DNA of 64,000 nucleotides, taken from positions 1,065,001 through 1,129,000 of the forward strand of contig CAWZYM010000129.1 of the NCBI GenBank assembly GCA_963966185.1, given 5' to 3'. The position numbers and the translations under genes are program-made. The stretch comes from Rhabditoides inermis. Lineage: Eukaryota > Nematoda > Chromadorea > Rhabditida > Rhabditidae. The notes under the pieces were generated by a model. It worked only from the letters and a program-made list of their open reading frames with translations. It made no database searches and had not been told where the DNA came from. Positions 33,963 to 47,200 of this stretch are shown here, in pieces. Position 1 is the first letter of the stretch, and the number at the start of each line of letters is the position of its first letter.

Positions 33963-35223
33963 CCCCTCTCTCTAATATTGATTACATCGATTTCATCGAT
34001 TCATCGAACAGTCCGATATGCGCAGGTTTGTGTTAGTATTTGTAAACGTTTTATGCATGCGCTTTTGTTGAATTGGGTCAAGACAAACTGACTCTCTTTA
34101 CGCGAGTACTTTTAAGAGATAATATATGTGCTTTTGTTAAATTTCATAGAAATTTCTTTTATACCTGATTGCCAAGCTCCGTCGTTCATTCGTATGCGCA
34201 GAACTATGATGAATGGCACAATTTAATGATGGTAGCAAGTCATTGAATATACTACATTCTACAGGTCGTGTTTGTTGCGTATGTACAGCAATGTTTCTCA
34301 TAGTATCAAAAGAAACGCTTTGAAAGAAATTTTACTCTTTATTCTTTAGACTTCTCATTTTCCCGTCCCCGCGAGCGGTTGCCCCTTCCCGCACTCCCTC
34401 GAATGACCACCCGACGACAATGAAAGTCACCGCCGCCGCCGCTCGGAGATGAGGTTTCATGGAGTATCGACTAATTCTCTAATTGAAGCCGTTCACTGTG
34501 AGACGATAAGGCGACGCCAAATAAGCCTGTGGACGTGCAACTAGTCGGCGAAGCGCGGATTCTCGATTGGAGGAAAAGAAGGTACAAAGCGAAGGCGAAT
34601 TGAAGGGCAACGGCGGCACCCGCGAACGGAAGAGAAGTATGTTGCTGTTATCGATCGATATCCGGAGCCGTTCACTGTGAGACGATAAGGAGGAGCCAAA
34701 TAAGCCTGTTGGAAGTGCACATAGTCGGTAATTCACGGATTTCTTGGATTTCGCAACATGATAGTGACAAATAAATCGACCGGGAGCAAGTATGCAAATG
34801 GACGCGAGAAGTTCGAGAACGTTCGACGGTAGACGCAAGGTGGTCCATAAGGCTCACGCGTTCGAGGATGGATCAAGGCCGCATACTCTATATCGGATAA
34901 GAAGACGAATGTCTCGAGACGTGACTGGATTCCTCTCTCCGCATATGCTGTAATGCCAACAGTGTCTGGAGAAAGTGAAGCCCCACAAATCGAATACGAA
35001 CAGTTCCAAACCGTAGCTGTACTATTTCATATTTCGTTTTGTGTGTATGTCATAACAACTTATGAATAAACTATTCTATTCTATTCTATTATTTTGGATC
35101 GCTGAGGCGTAAGTGCATGTCTACTACCGTCTGCGCGCTCTCTCAATATCGCGCACTCTCGCGCTCTCTCTCTCGCCCCGCCCACCGAGAGAGAGCTAGC
35201 AGCCAGCTTTGACTGGAAACGGT

Positions 35224-35257
<34 letters not shown>

Positions 35258-35491
35258 ACACGCTGGCCTTTCGCCTCATGGGTGCGCGCGATCGCGCATA
35301 ACTTCTTTCACAGAAAAGATACAAAGATGGCGTCAACCAGTGATCTGGCCTACGGAACCGTGCGAATCTAACTAACATGCATTGGATGAGTTCACGTTGC
35401 TGCTAACATGACCTTTGGATATCGCTTCTTGAAAATTCTAGCGCGAGCCTTATCCTAAGCCAAAAGAGAGGGCGCTGCGCGCCCTCTCTAA
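33809..35491 (+). mobile_element. Composite foldback/hairpin element, copy 2, inserted in transposon copy B
   Basis: It starts TTATCTCTTAAAAG. Foldback arms are 33812-33908 and 34020-34120 around a (CT)n loop. The next block (CTGATTGCCAAGCTC and following) is shared with copy 3. The end is the GAGAGGGCGC hairpin and CTAA before T. The interior has an extra diverged direct duplication of about 80-110 bases (from 34485 and from 34665, GCCGTTCACTGTGAGACGATAAG), a (TTCTA)n tract near 35070 and a (CA)n tract near 35226. Copy A gives the unoccupied sequence CACAATTTATAAAC, with the insertion after CACAA or with a two-base TT duplication. Confidence 0.8.
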
Positions 35492-35640
35492 TTTATAAAC
35501 AAAACGTATTTATTTTTCCGCATTATTCATAATTACATCACAATTCTATTTTTAACGTGCAATTGTGCACCCTTTGCCATAGGCTCCGCCCCCGCTCCGC
35601 AGTGCCGTCGTCCGACCGCCGTGCAACGACGTCCGACCGC
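35492..35640 (-). pseudogene. Transposon copy B, terminal part
   Basis: The sequence is the reverse complement of 28016-28160 and completes copy B after the composite insertion. A partial tandem copy of the end (CGTCCGACCGCCGTG) follows at 35629-35644. Confidence 0.8.
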
Positions 35641-35711
35641 CGTGACTATCGGCAACTGAGTTTAGAGTGACAATCATAAATCAGATCATAATCGGTTCAT
35701 TGAATGAAATA

Positions 35712-35988
35712 TAGTTTTCTTCAGGGAGATAGTTGGGGGCATTGTACATTTGACTACAGAAATGAAGATACTCATTTTCCGTGCGGGACCACGCACCGGG
35801 CAAACAGTGACAATGATCTCGTACCCCTCCAATTGCGTCCAGAAATGAGCATGCGCTTTCAAAATTGCAGCCTGCGAGATCCTTTTCACCGACTGCACGG
35901 TGTGTGATCCCGCACGGAAAATGAGTATCTTCATTTCTGTAGTCAAATGCACAGAGGCCTCTACTATCTCCCAGAATAAAACTATAAT
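35712..35988. mobile_element. MITE with inverted repeats of about 75 bases
   Basis: AGTTTTCTTCAGGGAGATAG...TTTCCGTGCGGGA at 35712-35796 is inverted at about 35910-35988, with identical cores (TTTGACTACAGAAATGAAG). The loop is about 110 bases and no gene is inside. Confidence 0.75.
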
Positions 35989-36123
35989 GAAAAACGCTTA
36001 TGAAATAAAAACAAAACAAACAAAATAACGAAACAAATACAAAAATAATCGCCATTGTGGCAAAAGAGCACAATATTATTTTATTATTCGAAGTAGAGCG
36101 CGATTAATGAAACCCTTTCCCCC

Positions 36124-36335
36124 TCTGCGGGTGGGGCGCAGGTGGCACGCTAGTCGCGCCCCACCCGCGCGCCACCCGCATTTGCTATTTAAGAGCTCTT
36201 CTCGCGCCTTACCCGCGTCTCACCCGCATCTCACCCGCAGCTCACCCGCGCCCCACTAGCGTGCCACCCGCAAATGTCCCCAATCGGCTCTCAACCCGCG
36301 TCCCACCCGCGCGCCACCCGCACTCTGTAGTCAGT
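36124..36335. repeat. Second inverted decamer minisatellite locus
   Basis: A short GCGGGTGGGGCGCAGGTGGC block faces a longer array of CACCCGC(G/A)(C/T)C units with degenerate members (CTCACCCGCAGCTCACCCGC). It is the same motif as at 26424-26577, 10 kb away. Confidence 0.75.
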
Positions 36336-36737
36336 GGAGATCTTTGAAACTCTAGCCTGGACTGTCCTACTAGGGAACTAGAATCTGACCCCCGTCCTAG
36401 TAGGAAACTAGAATGGGTTTCGGAAACTAGGCGACTAGCTAGTCGACTATATAGGACAACTGCTTGTTTCGCCTACATAGTTGACTACATAGTCGACTAT
36501 GTAGGAAGAAAACATAATTGTATTATCTTTATCAAATCAATATAAATGTCATCAAAGGAGTGCGCTTGCTGATGCGCTTTAGTTTTTGAGTATTCACACA
36601 TGTTCTTGATCAAAAAACTGAGTCATGAAAGTGCTAAACGTATATTTCTTGCCGCGGGATTGTGTTCTCAAAAGAGACGTTCCCGCCGTGGTGCCCGGAT
36701 AGCGTAGTGGTAAGAGTGCAGAATAGTAAACATGTGA

Positions 36738-37140
36738 TAAATTCTCTTTCGAAAAGTACGTAAGTAAAGAGAAGAGGTTTGTCTGGATCTGATTCAACAA
36801 AAGCGCATGCATAAAATCTCTTTGCAGCTGACTAAAATATCAAAACAAACCTGCTCTTTCGAATCACTCTAAAATGTGTTTTTTAAACATAAAAAATATA
36901 TAATGTAAGGTGACTGTGAAATAGGCCAAATTTTTATTATAATTCACTATAAATAAATTAATATAATGCATAATGTTCATGTTCTTTTTTCATAAACTCG
37001 AAAGAGCAGGTTTGTTTTGATATTTTAGTCAGCTGCAAAGAGATTTTATGCATGCGCTTTTGTTGAATCAGATCCAGACAAACCTCTTCTCTTTACTTAC
37101 GTACTTTTCGAAAGAGAATGGATGTCCTTTTCTCAAATTT
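36738..37140. repeat. Foldback repeat, related to the composite elements
   Basis: Arms 36738-36865 and about 37005-37125 are inverted copies (TTCTCTTTCGAAAAGTACG outside, CAAAACAAACCTGCTC inside). The family landmarks GCATGCGCTTTTGTTGAATC and AGTACG/CGTAAG are present. No GAGAGGGCGC hairpin follows nearby, although two related GC-rich hairpins lie at 40072-40125. Confidence 0.75.
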
Positions 37141-37804
37141 TGAAGAAATTTTTTTCACATTCGTGAATTACGAAAATTAATATACATATTCTAAACTCAC
37201 TAGTCAGAATGTCATGATTGAAAAATACAAATAACTTATACAATACCACATAGTAATATTCACTGGTTTGAAATTATAAAATAGTTTCTGTGATTCCCGC
37301 TTTTTAGAAACTGATAGATGTGTTGCTGAACAATGTTGTGTTTTATACAATTGTATCTAAATTAGAAACCTTCGAAACAGCTTAGTCGAATCGCTCATGC
37401 GCCTGCCGGTCGCTCATTGACGCGCGCTACACACGTTACGAATTTCTCTCTTCTTCCCTTCATCTCCTAAGCAGTTCCATTACCTGGCAAGTTATTACTT
37501 AGCTAGTCGAAACGAAATTCTACTACGAGTAAATTAGCCATTCTTCACTAGTTATCATCATGTCATATCGCGAGTGCATGTACCGTTAAAAGTTTGTTTA
37601 TCAGCAGTTTCAAGTTATACAACCGTCGACCTAGCCAATAAGGGGACTGACCTGAGGCTCTCGAGTACAAATCGCTAGCTGCTTACAAGGGTCCATCAAT
37701 TAATGCAAAGAATTTGGATCAGATGACGTCACAGACTTCTGACTCGCTCACGAAAGTTGTGAGGGTGGTCGTCACTCCACCGTGACTAGCGGTACATCAT
37801 TGGC

Positions 37805-37878
37805 CGCCGAAAGGATTGAACTCGGGACCTTCAGCATGATAGCTGCGCGCACATCCACTGCGCTAGCCACCCCATATT
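37805..37878 (-). other. tRNA-like sequence
   Basis: On the minus strand GGTGGCTAGCGCAGTGG matches a box A region and GGTCCCGAGTTCAATCC a box B region, with approximate tRNA spacing. The ends (GGGG... and ...GGCC) do not form a proper acceptor stem, so it is probably tRNA-derived. Another weak tRNA-like stretch (TAGCTCAAGTGGTAGGG ... GCGTTCGATC) follows at about 37908-37970 on the plus strand. Confidence 0.4.
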
Positions 37879-39587
37879 CTCAAAGAAGTTTCATCATGGT
37901 GTGGAATAGCTCAAGTGGTAGGGTGAGGGCGTACTGGTACTAACCAGGCGCGTTCGATCTTCGCGTATGCACATACGTATCATATAAAACACACTTCATT
38001 AGATTTTGAGCCACTGAAACCTCGGTCATGAATTGTAATTGCAGAGCCGAGTGCGTTAAACTGATCTTCCTTATTATATTATGTTAATGGTAGTATTACT
38101 GTTAGAACTGGCAAGTTGTGGCACAGAGATCAAAGCAGCCTCACCCGCACTGCTCTGCTCCTCCGCTATTCGCACGTTCTTTAAAGGAGAGGAGAACAGA
38201 GTGAAAAACACGAATGAAAAATTCAGTGAACAGCTGAGTTTGAGAATAATATTCGTCAATAGAATTTATTCTTCCGTCCTCCCGGTTCGTGCTGGGACCT
38301 TCAGCGAAAATTACCCGAAAAATACTCGCGCGCGAAAATATAGTGCGGCGCGATTTTTCACAGCTAATTTTGATCGATATTTCGTGAATTTGTTTGTATA
38401 TTTCATGATTATTTGTTGTTTGTTTTCATCTTTTCGTTGTTAATCACTCATACTATTGTTGTTAGCTACTCGTTGTTATAACGCTGTTTTTGTAGCTTCC
38501 ATGTCTGTGAAACTCATACAACACTCATCTTGCATGCATATTGTATGTTGTATGAGTTTCGCTTTTTCGTTCTCATTTTTATCGTCTATTCTTTTTCGTC
38601 ATTCGTGTATTATACCTTTTCGCCAGCACTGTATCAACTCAAATTTTACACTACACATTTTTTCCAGGGTGGCGGTTTTGTGATGTGAACGAACTGTCGG
38701 AAACGAGGCTGAGGAGATCTCCTATCCTAACAGTGAGTGATTTTTTGTTTACCATTCTCTTCCGTCTAGCCGATTGAAATAACTGACAACCCTTATTTCT
38801 TATTCCTTATTTCTTATTTCTATGAATGTTTTTGATTACGTTTATGTTTAGGTTCTCATGATCGAAGACGGAGGACTCGCAAGCTTCACCGCGGCAGCAA
38901 CGCGGACAGAAGAAAGAAGTTACAAGAAGAAGAGCTCTACGACGGCCATATCCCAAACAAACCACTGTCATCGTTTGCTTTTGGTTTTTATAAACATCAT
39001 GTGTTGTTGGCGACCTTCCTTGATCGTGTGTTGAATATATGGTCTGATTAGATTGATAGCAATCACGTCAAAATCAAGAAGATTGATAGTCATGACGTCA
39101 AATTGAAGAAGTACTTGTCATTGAAAAAAGAGCTGACAATGTTGTATTGTTTGTGTAGATGTTCAATTGATTTCCATTTCTTGGAATGTTTCGTTGTCGA
39201 AATCGGATTCTCCAAGTTCAAGGAAAATGTTGATAAATCACCACTCACGACGTGGGCAAGAAAAATTGTGAATCGCGTGCTCTTCGGATAATGCTTCATG
39301 GCTAATACCGTAATCCGCTCAAATAATTGGTCCCAGCACGGACGAAGCGCATGGTACAAAGTCAGTATGAAATCATTTTTATAGCCTTAATTGATAATTT
39401 CATAATTTTTATTTTTCTTTCATCAGAATTTTCGTACCGAAATTGACTATTGGAACCCCACTCTAATACTCCGTACACCTCTCCTTTAACTGCCGAGCGC
39501 GCTCTCACTCGCCCTCTCCTCACTAATCGATCCATTTGATTTCAGGCCGGCTGCCCATTCTGGCTCTAGTCTCTAATCGCATGAGAA

Positions 39588-39851
39588 AGAGAGAGCGCGC
39601 AGAGAGCGTGCGCAAGTGAGAGAATCAGACGGTCATGGGAGAGAAGAGAGTGGCTGATCGAAAAGCGGGGCATGCTCGGCTGGAAGAAGAGAGAGCGCGC
39701 AGAGAGCGTACGCTCGTGAGAGAGTCAAGAGGACGGGATGTGAGAGTGGCTGAGCGAAAGGCGGGGCATGAGCGTTCGGCCAATCAGATTGCACAAACAG
39801 TGGGCCGAGCGACCAATGAGCGCAGAGTGCAGTGGGCGGGGCTTACGTGAT

Positions 39852-39899
<48 letters not shown>

Positions 39900-39900
39900 A
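39588..39900 (+). repeat. Direct duplication with open frame and (GTC)n tract
   Basis: About 95 bases (GAGAGAGCGCGCAGAGAGCG ... GCGGGGCATG) at 39588-39677 recur at 39688-39772. An open frame from 39635 to 39850 reads through with paired motifs VADRKAGHARL and VAERKAGHERS. A (GTC)n tract of about 14 units follows at 39857-39899. No known protein is recognised. Confidence 0.5.
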
Positions 39901-40071
39901 AACACGTTTAGTGGCAGATTGAGCAAAAAGTTGTTTTGGATATTTTGGATGCCGCAACCGATATTTATTTCTTGTATCATACTCATAAGTCTTGTCAAAT
40001 GATATTCTAACAAAAAAACACATACTATGGAGTAAATCGTATTGGGATAGAGGAAATTGAGTATGCCTTGG

Positions 40072-40125
40072 GGGTGACGCGCTGCGCGCGTCAAAGATCA
40101 AGACAAACGGGCGGCGCTGCGCGCC
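40072..40125. repeat. Two adjacent GC-rich hairpins
   Basis: GACGCG-CTG-CGCGCGTC-type and GGGCGGCGC-TGC-GCGCCGCCC palindromes lie 20 bases apart. Their CTGCGCG centres match the terminal hairpin of the composite elements, and the second ends CTCAAT, similar to CTAAT there. They may be a diverged 3' end of that family. Confidence 0.5.
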
Positions 40126-41381
40126 GCCCTCAATGTTAGATCGTAAGTTCAAGTCATGTCGTGGCCAAGCTGTTGTACTGCTAATGATAATACTTTTGTA
40201 CAATTGTATTCTTATTTTAGAACAAAATTACGTCATTTTAAAACTGTTTTGAAAATTGGAAGAAAAAACTTCTCCTACATAGTCGCCTAGTTCCCTCCTA
40301 TATAGTCGCCTAGAATCTCTCCTACATAGTGCACTACGGTTAATCGTATAGGTGCCTAGTTCAATGATTTTAGTCGCCTATATAGGACAGATTCTAGGCC
40401 GCCTAGTAGTGGGGGTTCAGCCGAGCTGTGAACTCACAACGAGAGTAACGAGACTTTTTTCTTTGTATAGTGCATATTTCAAAATTTTCAGCGATGTGTC
40501 ACTGTAATCAATCGAATGTTATACTACTACAATATGCACTGAGAACAACTTCACTAGAAATCACTCAAAACCACTTTTCTACAGCACCATTTCCCATTCA
40601 CTTTCACTTCACACTACAGTCTCAGATAAACCCCCTTCTCAAGCCAATGTCTCTTCTAACAAGTAGTCACAAAAAACAGAAGCCCCATGGAGCTTCAGTT
40701 AGAGTGCTGTTGTACCCCCTTGTCAAGTTGTGAACAATCACATCATTGTGTCACCGTAAAAGCTTTGGAATAACACATGAACACACAACAGCAGCATAAC
40801 TTTATCGACCTTTTTCAATTTCATCATCAACAACAACAACGTAGTGACGTGGTTGCGTCGACTTGGAGTTGGCGGTATCCTTCTTGCGTCTTTTGCTGTT
40901 ATGTTGTAGAACGGGTGCGCGCACAATTGACTAAAATTGGCTAAAAACGGTTTGCAACTACATGTTGTACTCACCAACGTATTAGTCGATCAATAATAGT
41001 CGACTGTCTGTCTGTTTCTCTCTAGATTCGTTTTCTGTCAGATGGTTCAGGCAATAAATAAATGTTTGGGTGTTTGAGTCACTTTCAGTTAATAAAATAA
41101 TTTATATAAATAATCAGTAAAACACAATACAACAATACAACTTTTGGCACTTAATCTCTCTCCCATTCTATCTACTGTAAACTGGAATGTGGCTAGGCAC
41201 ACGGTATGGAGGGTACTGTACTTCAACTACAACAATGAAAAACTACCATGGAAGTCAAGTCGACGCAACTGCAAAACCCGGCAAAATAAAGTCATAATCG
41301 AGTCACGAGAAACGAAGACATAGAAATAAGAATCTCTGACTAAAGTGTTCGCGAGTAAAACCAAATATAAAATAAATAAAT

Positions 41382-44237
41382 CTAGTGGTCGTAGATGGGA
41401 AGTGGGTGGCCTTCAGTGTTGAACACGTATCTGAAATATCAAGTCTCTTTCTCCTTCCCTCCCTCTCTCTCACTCTTTCCCCCTCTTCCCCCCTCTCTCT
41501 CTCTGCTCTCTCCCCCCTCTCACCTATCCAATGGAATCATCGTCTGATCATCAGCCAGCAGTAGATACAAGTATTTGAGCGTCTCCGCCAAGAAAAACGA
41601 CTCCATCAAGTCCCTGAAAGCATCATAGTTCAAAAGTATAATAGAAATACGTTGCACATAAAACCACCATAACCTCTTTCAAAAATCATTAATGTCAACC
41701 TACCTATACACAGAAAAATCAGACAAGGTAATTTCACACAAAAAAACTCACTTATACGTGACAGGAATCTTCTTGACGCTGCTCACAGAAGAGTAGCCGT
41801 TCGTCACGCGGGCGTACTTGTCGATGGCCTGAAGGAATCTCCCTCCGTCCTCCTCTCTCTCTCCCTCCCTCCCCCTCGCACTCCCACCCTTCTCTGACTG
41901 CCCCCCTCTCCCTCTCTCCCCCCCCCCTACCTGGAACGCGTTCCACCCCCACTCCTGGTACTTCTTCTCCCCCGTCAGTCTGTACAGGTAGAACCACGCC
42001 TCGATCGCCTCCGGCCGCAGCAGGCAGTGCGCGTCCAGTGGCTGAAACACAACATCGTGTAAATATCACTCGACTCAACATATTATAGGATTATAGATAC
42101 ACTGTCCAATTCAAAATTACTGAAATCTCAAATAAATGGGAACTATCGTCATGGTGAACAAAAATTCCACCGGGCGAGACACATCTCACATATATGTTTC
42201 ACGTTAGCATCAAACATCGCACAACTGAAATAATCTGATTTCACTATTCCTTGAAGAATAATAACCCGCTAAAAACGACTCTCGTTATGCTTCATCCACC
42301 CCGCCAAATCCCGATCAGTTATGAACATGCAATACCATATGTTTCGCTTAAAGTAGCGGACAGACTCAAATCCTAGGGTCAGAAACAGCCTCAGATTTGT
42401 ATCTGAGTGTCAGAAACAGGTTCAGATTTTGGGTCATATTTGCCTCAGATTTTGCCTCAGATTGTTTCCCCAGCCTCAGAAATAGGGTCAGATTGTTGCT
42501 TCCCGCCGAAAGAGGCCAAATCTCGATTTGTCCCACTGCGAAATTGGGGACATGGTAACGGGCATTTTGCCAGTCAGCACACCGTCCAGGTTCAGAAAAG
42601 CGCGCCAAGGATGGGCGGCCCAGAAAGCAGCCATACCCTCAGATTCGCTGCGAGACCAATCTCAAATTCGCCTCCTTTTGGCGGCAAGCAACAATCTGAC
42701 CCTTTTTCTGAGGCTGGGGAGACAATCTGAGGCAAAATCTGAAGCAAAATCTGACCCACTTTCTGACCCTCAGATACAAATCTGAGGTGTTTCTGAGGCA
42801 AAATCTAGGCCTAGATTTGAGTTTGTCTCTCGCTTTAGCAACGCCGCACAACTCAAATAATCTAATTTCATCACCCGCTAAAAACCACTCTTGCTACGTT
42901 TCACCCTCTCAGCAAGTATCGTTCATACATGAGCATTCAATACTATATCAGAATCTCCCCCCCCGCCCACCTTGATGTACAGGTCCTGCTCACTGCCCTC
43001 CTGCCAGTTGTAGTGTGCAATCTCGGGGCCGAGGCCGGTGGGGTTGTGGTACATGGCCTCGCACGCCGCCGCCACACCGTGCGCCGTCGACAGGTGCTGC
43101 GACGGCTGGCCGGCTAAGAGGGAGGGAATCTCTCGCTCTCACTCTCTCTCTCTCTTCTCTCCAACACCTACCACTGGCGTGTCCGAGTGCCAGTGTGCCG
43201 GCCAGGAAGCACACCAGGTGGTCCATCTTCGGAGAGAACGTGCTGCCGCCTGTAAGGGGGAGAACTTCCATCTGCTACCCTCCTCCTATACTGCTCAGCT
43301 CTCACAAACTAGTCAAAGACTGTCTAATCGTTTATGGCTTCTGGCTTCTTCTTACCCCTCCCCCCCCCTCTCTCACCCCCCTCTCACCTATGAGCTCCCC
43401 GACAAAGGTGAGATTGCCGGGCCGGCTGTGCTTGACCAGCTTGTCGTGCACGCCGCGCATCGACTCCTCGTAGTCCGACAACAACCTGTAAACACCAATA
43501 CATTAAACATCACACACCAAATCACAGACAATATACGTTCTACACTCAAACTATTACAGCGGACCATGACGGATGGCAATTTGACCTCTGTTTTAAGAGT
43601 GAATAGACAACAACGTACATGTAACATGGTCATATCACGTATTAGAGAGGGCGCGCAGCGCCCTCTCTTTTGGCTTAGGATAGGGCTCGCGCCAGATTTT
43701 TCAAGAAGCGATATCCAAAAATCATGTTAGCAGGAATGCGAACTCATCCAATTTATGTTAGTTAGATTCGCACGGTTCCGTAGGCCATATCACTAATGTC
43801 GTGTCCGGTAACGCTGACTCTCTGCCGAAAGCGTACTCTCTCGCGTTTTCTGCGCGTGTTCTTCAACTAGCACTTTGAGTGTAGTTCGCCTCGCCGCCGC
43901 CAGCGTCTAATTCGCGCCGGGTTTGCGTTGTTTTGGGTTTCCCGGCACTCTGGCTAGCTCTCTCCCGGCAGGCGGGCAGGGCGCGCAGAGAAATGAACGA
44001 CAGAGCTTGGGAATCAGAAACAGAAGAAATTTCTATGAAATTCAACAAAAGCACATATATTATCTGTTAAAAAGTACTTGCGTAAAGATATTAAGTTTGT
44101 CTTGACCCAATTCAACAAAAGCGCATGCATAAAACGTTTACAAATACTAACACAAACCTGCGCATAACGGACAGTGGACAGTGGACACTAACAGATGAAA
44201 TATAACAATACAAATGAATAACGTCATACGTCCATAT

Positions 44238-44283
<46 letters not shown>

Positions 44284-47200
44284 GAGAGAGGCGCAGGTTT
44301 GTGTTAGTATTTGTAAACGTTTTATGCATGCGCTTTTGTTGAATTGGGTCAAGACAAACTTAATATCTTTACGCAAGTACTTTTTAACAGATAATCACGT
44401 GTTCATCCACAAAATATATTCCACATTTATCCCATCTTCTATCACACCGCACAAGAACTCTGAATAAATTTTCCACCACTAATAATAAGCACCACGCCCA
44501 CAATCTCGCATGGTACCCCTCTACATAAGTTCCAATGCAATAGACAACATTAGTGAATCCACTCACCACCCAATACTCTTTCCGGTCTGGAGGTACTGCT
44601 TGAGGAGGTACTCGTAGTAGCTGTCCGAACGGGCTCCGAGGGTGATCGTCGTGTCCTCTGAACAAGGAATTCGCTCTCTCTCTCTCCCTCCATCATTCCC
44701 TCTCTCCCTCCCCCCTCTCTCTGTCTCTCTCACCCTCCAACCTTCCCTCTCTCTCTTCTCCCCCTCTCTCCCTCCCCTCCCTCTCCCCCCCCCCCACCCA
44801 CTCTTGAACTGTCCCGTCTTGGCCGATATGAACATGTCGCACAGCCCGTCCTTGCAGCCCAGTGCGTGAACGTGTTCCGACACGGAAAAGGCGAGTTTCT
44901 GGAAAAAATCAAAATTCCATCTTCTGTCACAGTCATACGTAATATCTATTTAAACTGCGCCAGAGAGATAATTTTCGATCTGCCTCGCTTGCACTTCGAA
45001 ATACGTTGCCATAACCGTCTGCCTCTCTCGTTTTGCGCGCTATTGTCGTGAGCTGACTCTCCGTCTTCCTCTGATCTACCCCACCACTTCTTGCGAGCAT
45101 AGAACTATATGTTTCACTTTAAGCACTACTTTAGAACACCAATTCATCAACAATATTGGCTTCTGAATTTGTCATTATCATGTCTGAAATGCGGGAAAAA
45201 ACATTCTCAATTTCTCATCCTCGGAAATAAGGGTATAAGGGGGCACGTGGAAAAAATCAGCATAAACCATGAATGCAATGTTTCACTGACAGTACCACTC
45301 TAAAAGACAACAACGCCCATTCACGATGTTCCATTGATTAATGTTCTTCGTTAGTTCCATGTTCTACGTTTCATTGTCATCATTACTCTAAGACGTAAAA
45401 TAATAAACAATATCGTTTCCATACGTAGTATAATATTCAAGTGCAGAATATGAACACTAACTATACATAAGAAAAAATAAACATGAAGATAAGTGAATAA
45501 CAACCCGCACCCACCTCCCACTTGTCGTCTCCGGTCACCCTGGACAGGTCGCGGAACTCCAGCTGCAGCGTCGTCACCTCGGACAGAGACGACTCCGCAC
45601 CCCAGTTCGGACCCTTTCCTTCCCTGCAAAGAGAGGGGGTAGTTTGCATTTCTCTCTCCCTCTCTGTAAATGTTCAATACATACTCAAGATATGTTTCAC
45701 CCGATTCACATATACCCACAAGAAGAATCCCACAAATCACATTGATGCACTTGCATAATGTTTAGTGTATGAAACCCACTTAGTCTTTAGGTTGACGTCG
45801 CTGAAGGGGACCTTGCTGCCGCTGCTCCACGCGCCAGACAAGCGGTCCGCAAGGTCCACAGAACGGTCAACGAACATCTACAACCATAATGTGAACAAAT
45901 GTTTTTTTTTAAATCGCAAACATGATCCTGCCATAAAACGAAAGCATTCACAAGAACCTAAGATGGTCTTACGACCATTGGAAGAGAACCAACAAAACAA
46001 CAATCCCACTCACCTTATCGCCCGTCAAGTGATACGCCGACAGGAGTCCTCCCAGCATGCGGATGGTCGTCTCGAACAGGTTCACGTAGCCAGACCGGGA
46101 GAAGGTGAGCGAGTCGCGGATCCACGCAGTCGCCTCCGCCACTTCTGCAGACAACGAAGGGGGGGGGGGTGATCATTTTGGTATTATGCAATATCCGAGT
46201 CATTGATATACACAATAAGTGTTGGACATAGTTAATGTCGTGAAACATATTTGACGGTTGACGCCCATTAATAAAATCGTAATGATATTGCCTAGAGGCG
46301 CACTTGTACATCACACAAAACTCATTGTGTCGATGAAAATATCATAATAAACGTATTGTATTGTATTCTCTCTCTCCTCTTCACCCTCTCTCTCTCCACC
46401 CACCCTCCTTGAGATCCATGATAATAGCCGTGTCGATCGAATCCACGATGGTCAGACCCGTGCCGAACCACTCACTAAAAGATTCGAAAATGAACCCTCG
46501 AAAAATACGCATCATCACGAAATAATGTTTTAAAAAATCGCGTGTCTGGCAATGGAGTGCATGTGCCTGCCAAATTAATTGCAAAATTGACATTCGACAA
46601 TGGAGACACATTTCTATACCATAATGTAAGATACAGATAACATACACAGAAATACAGCGTGAAATTCTCTGCCCCACCTCCAGCCCTTGCTGATGGGCTT
46701 GAGCGTGTCGTGTCCCCACGCGTACGCCTTGTAGCCCTTCCAAGCGTGGCGGAACGCGTCTCGCACCGCGCGCTGCCGATCGTTCGTCGGGCCTGCAAAG
46801 CAACCATCATACCAGTACTTGAGATTTCAATCTATTGAAAAGACAAACGACCACAGATTAACGATAACCTACACCAATCCACCCTCTGCCACATACAATA
46901 TACGGTATCCCCATCCCCGACCCACCAGTGAACACGGGTATACCCCGCTCGCCCTTGTCCTGCTCCTCTCCGTTCGACGGCCGCTCCACCACATCTTCTC
47001 GCTCCCCTCCTCCTCCTCCTGCTCCTCCTCCTGCTCCCTCTCCTCCTGCTCCTCCGCCTTCTCTTGCCTCTCCAGCCCCCGCGTGGTTCCGCGCGTCCGC
47101 CACCGCTGCCTGCAGAGCTTCCGCCTGCAAATAGTACAGTGAAATAGATAGAGACGAGCTGCGTGACCTAAACATGCCAATGTGGGCATGATACTACAAT

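Larger units (their letters stand above)
36360..40425. mobile_element. Large element or block bounded by degenerate CTAGGCGACTA-rich inverted ends
   Basis: At 36383-36490, units such as CTAGTAGGAAACTAG and CTAGTCGACTATATAGGA occur. At 40270-40425 similar units occur in opposite orientation (CTACATAGTCGCCTAG, CCTATATAGGACAGATTCTAG). CTGACCCCCGTCCTAGTAG on the left resembles CTGAACCCCCACTACTAGG on the reverse strand at the right end. Inside are a foldback at 36738-37140, tRNA-like sequences near 37805 and 37908, and open stretches at 38081-38443 and 39060-39291 that resemble no known transposase. Treating the whole as one element is inference. Confidence 0.45.

Noticed and set aside
36360..40425. 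Polinton/Maverick or other large virus-like transposon
   Set aside because: No polymerase, integrase or capsid-like frame was found inside; only degenerate inverted ends and small open stretches are visible.
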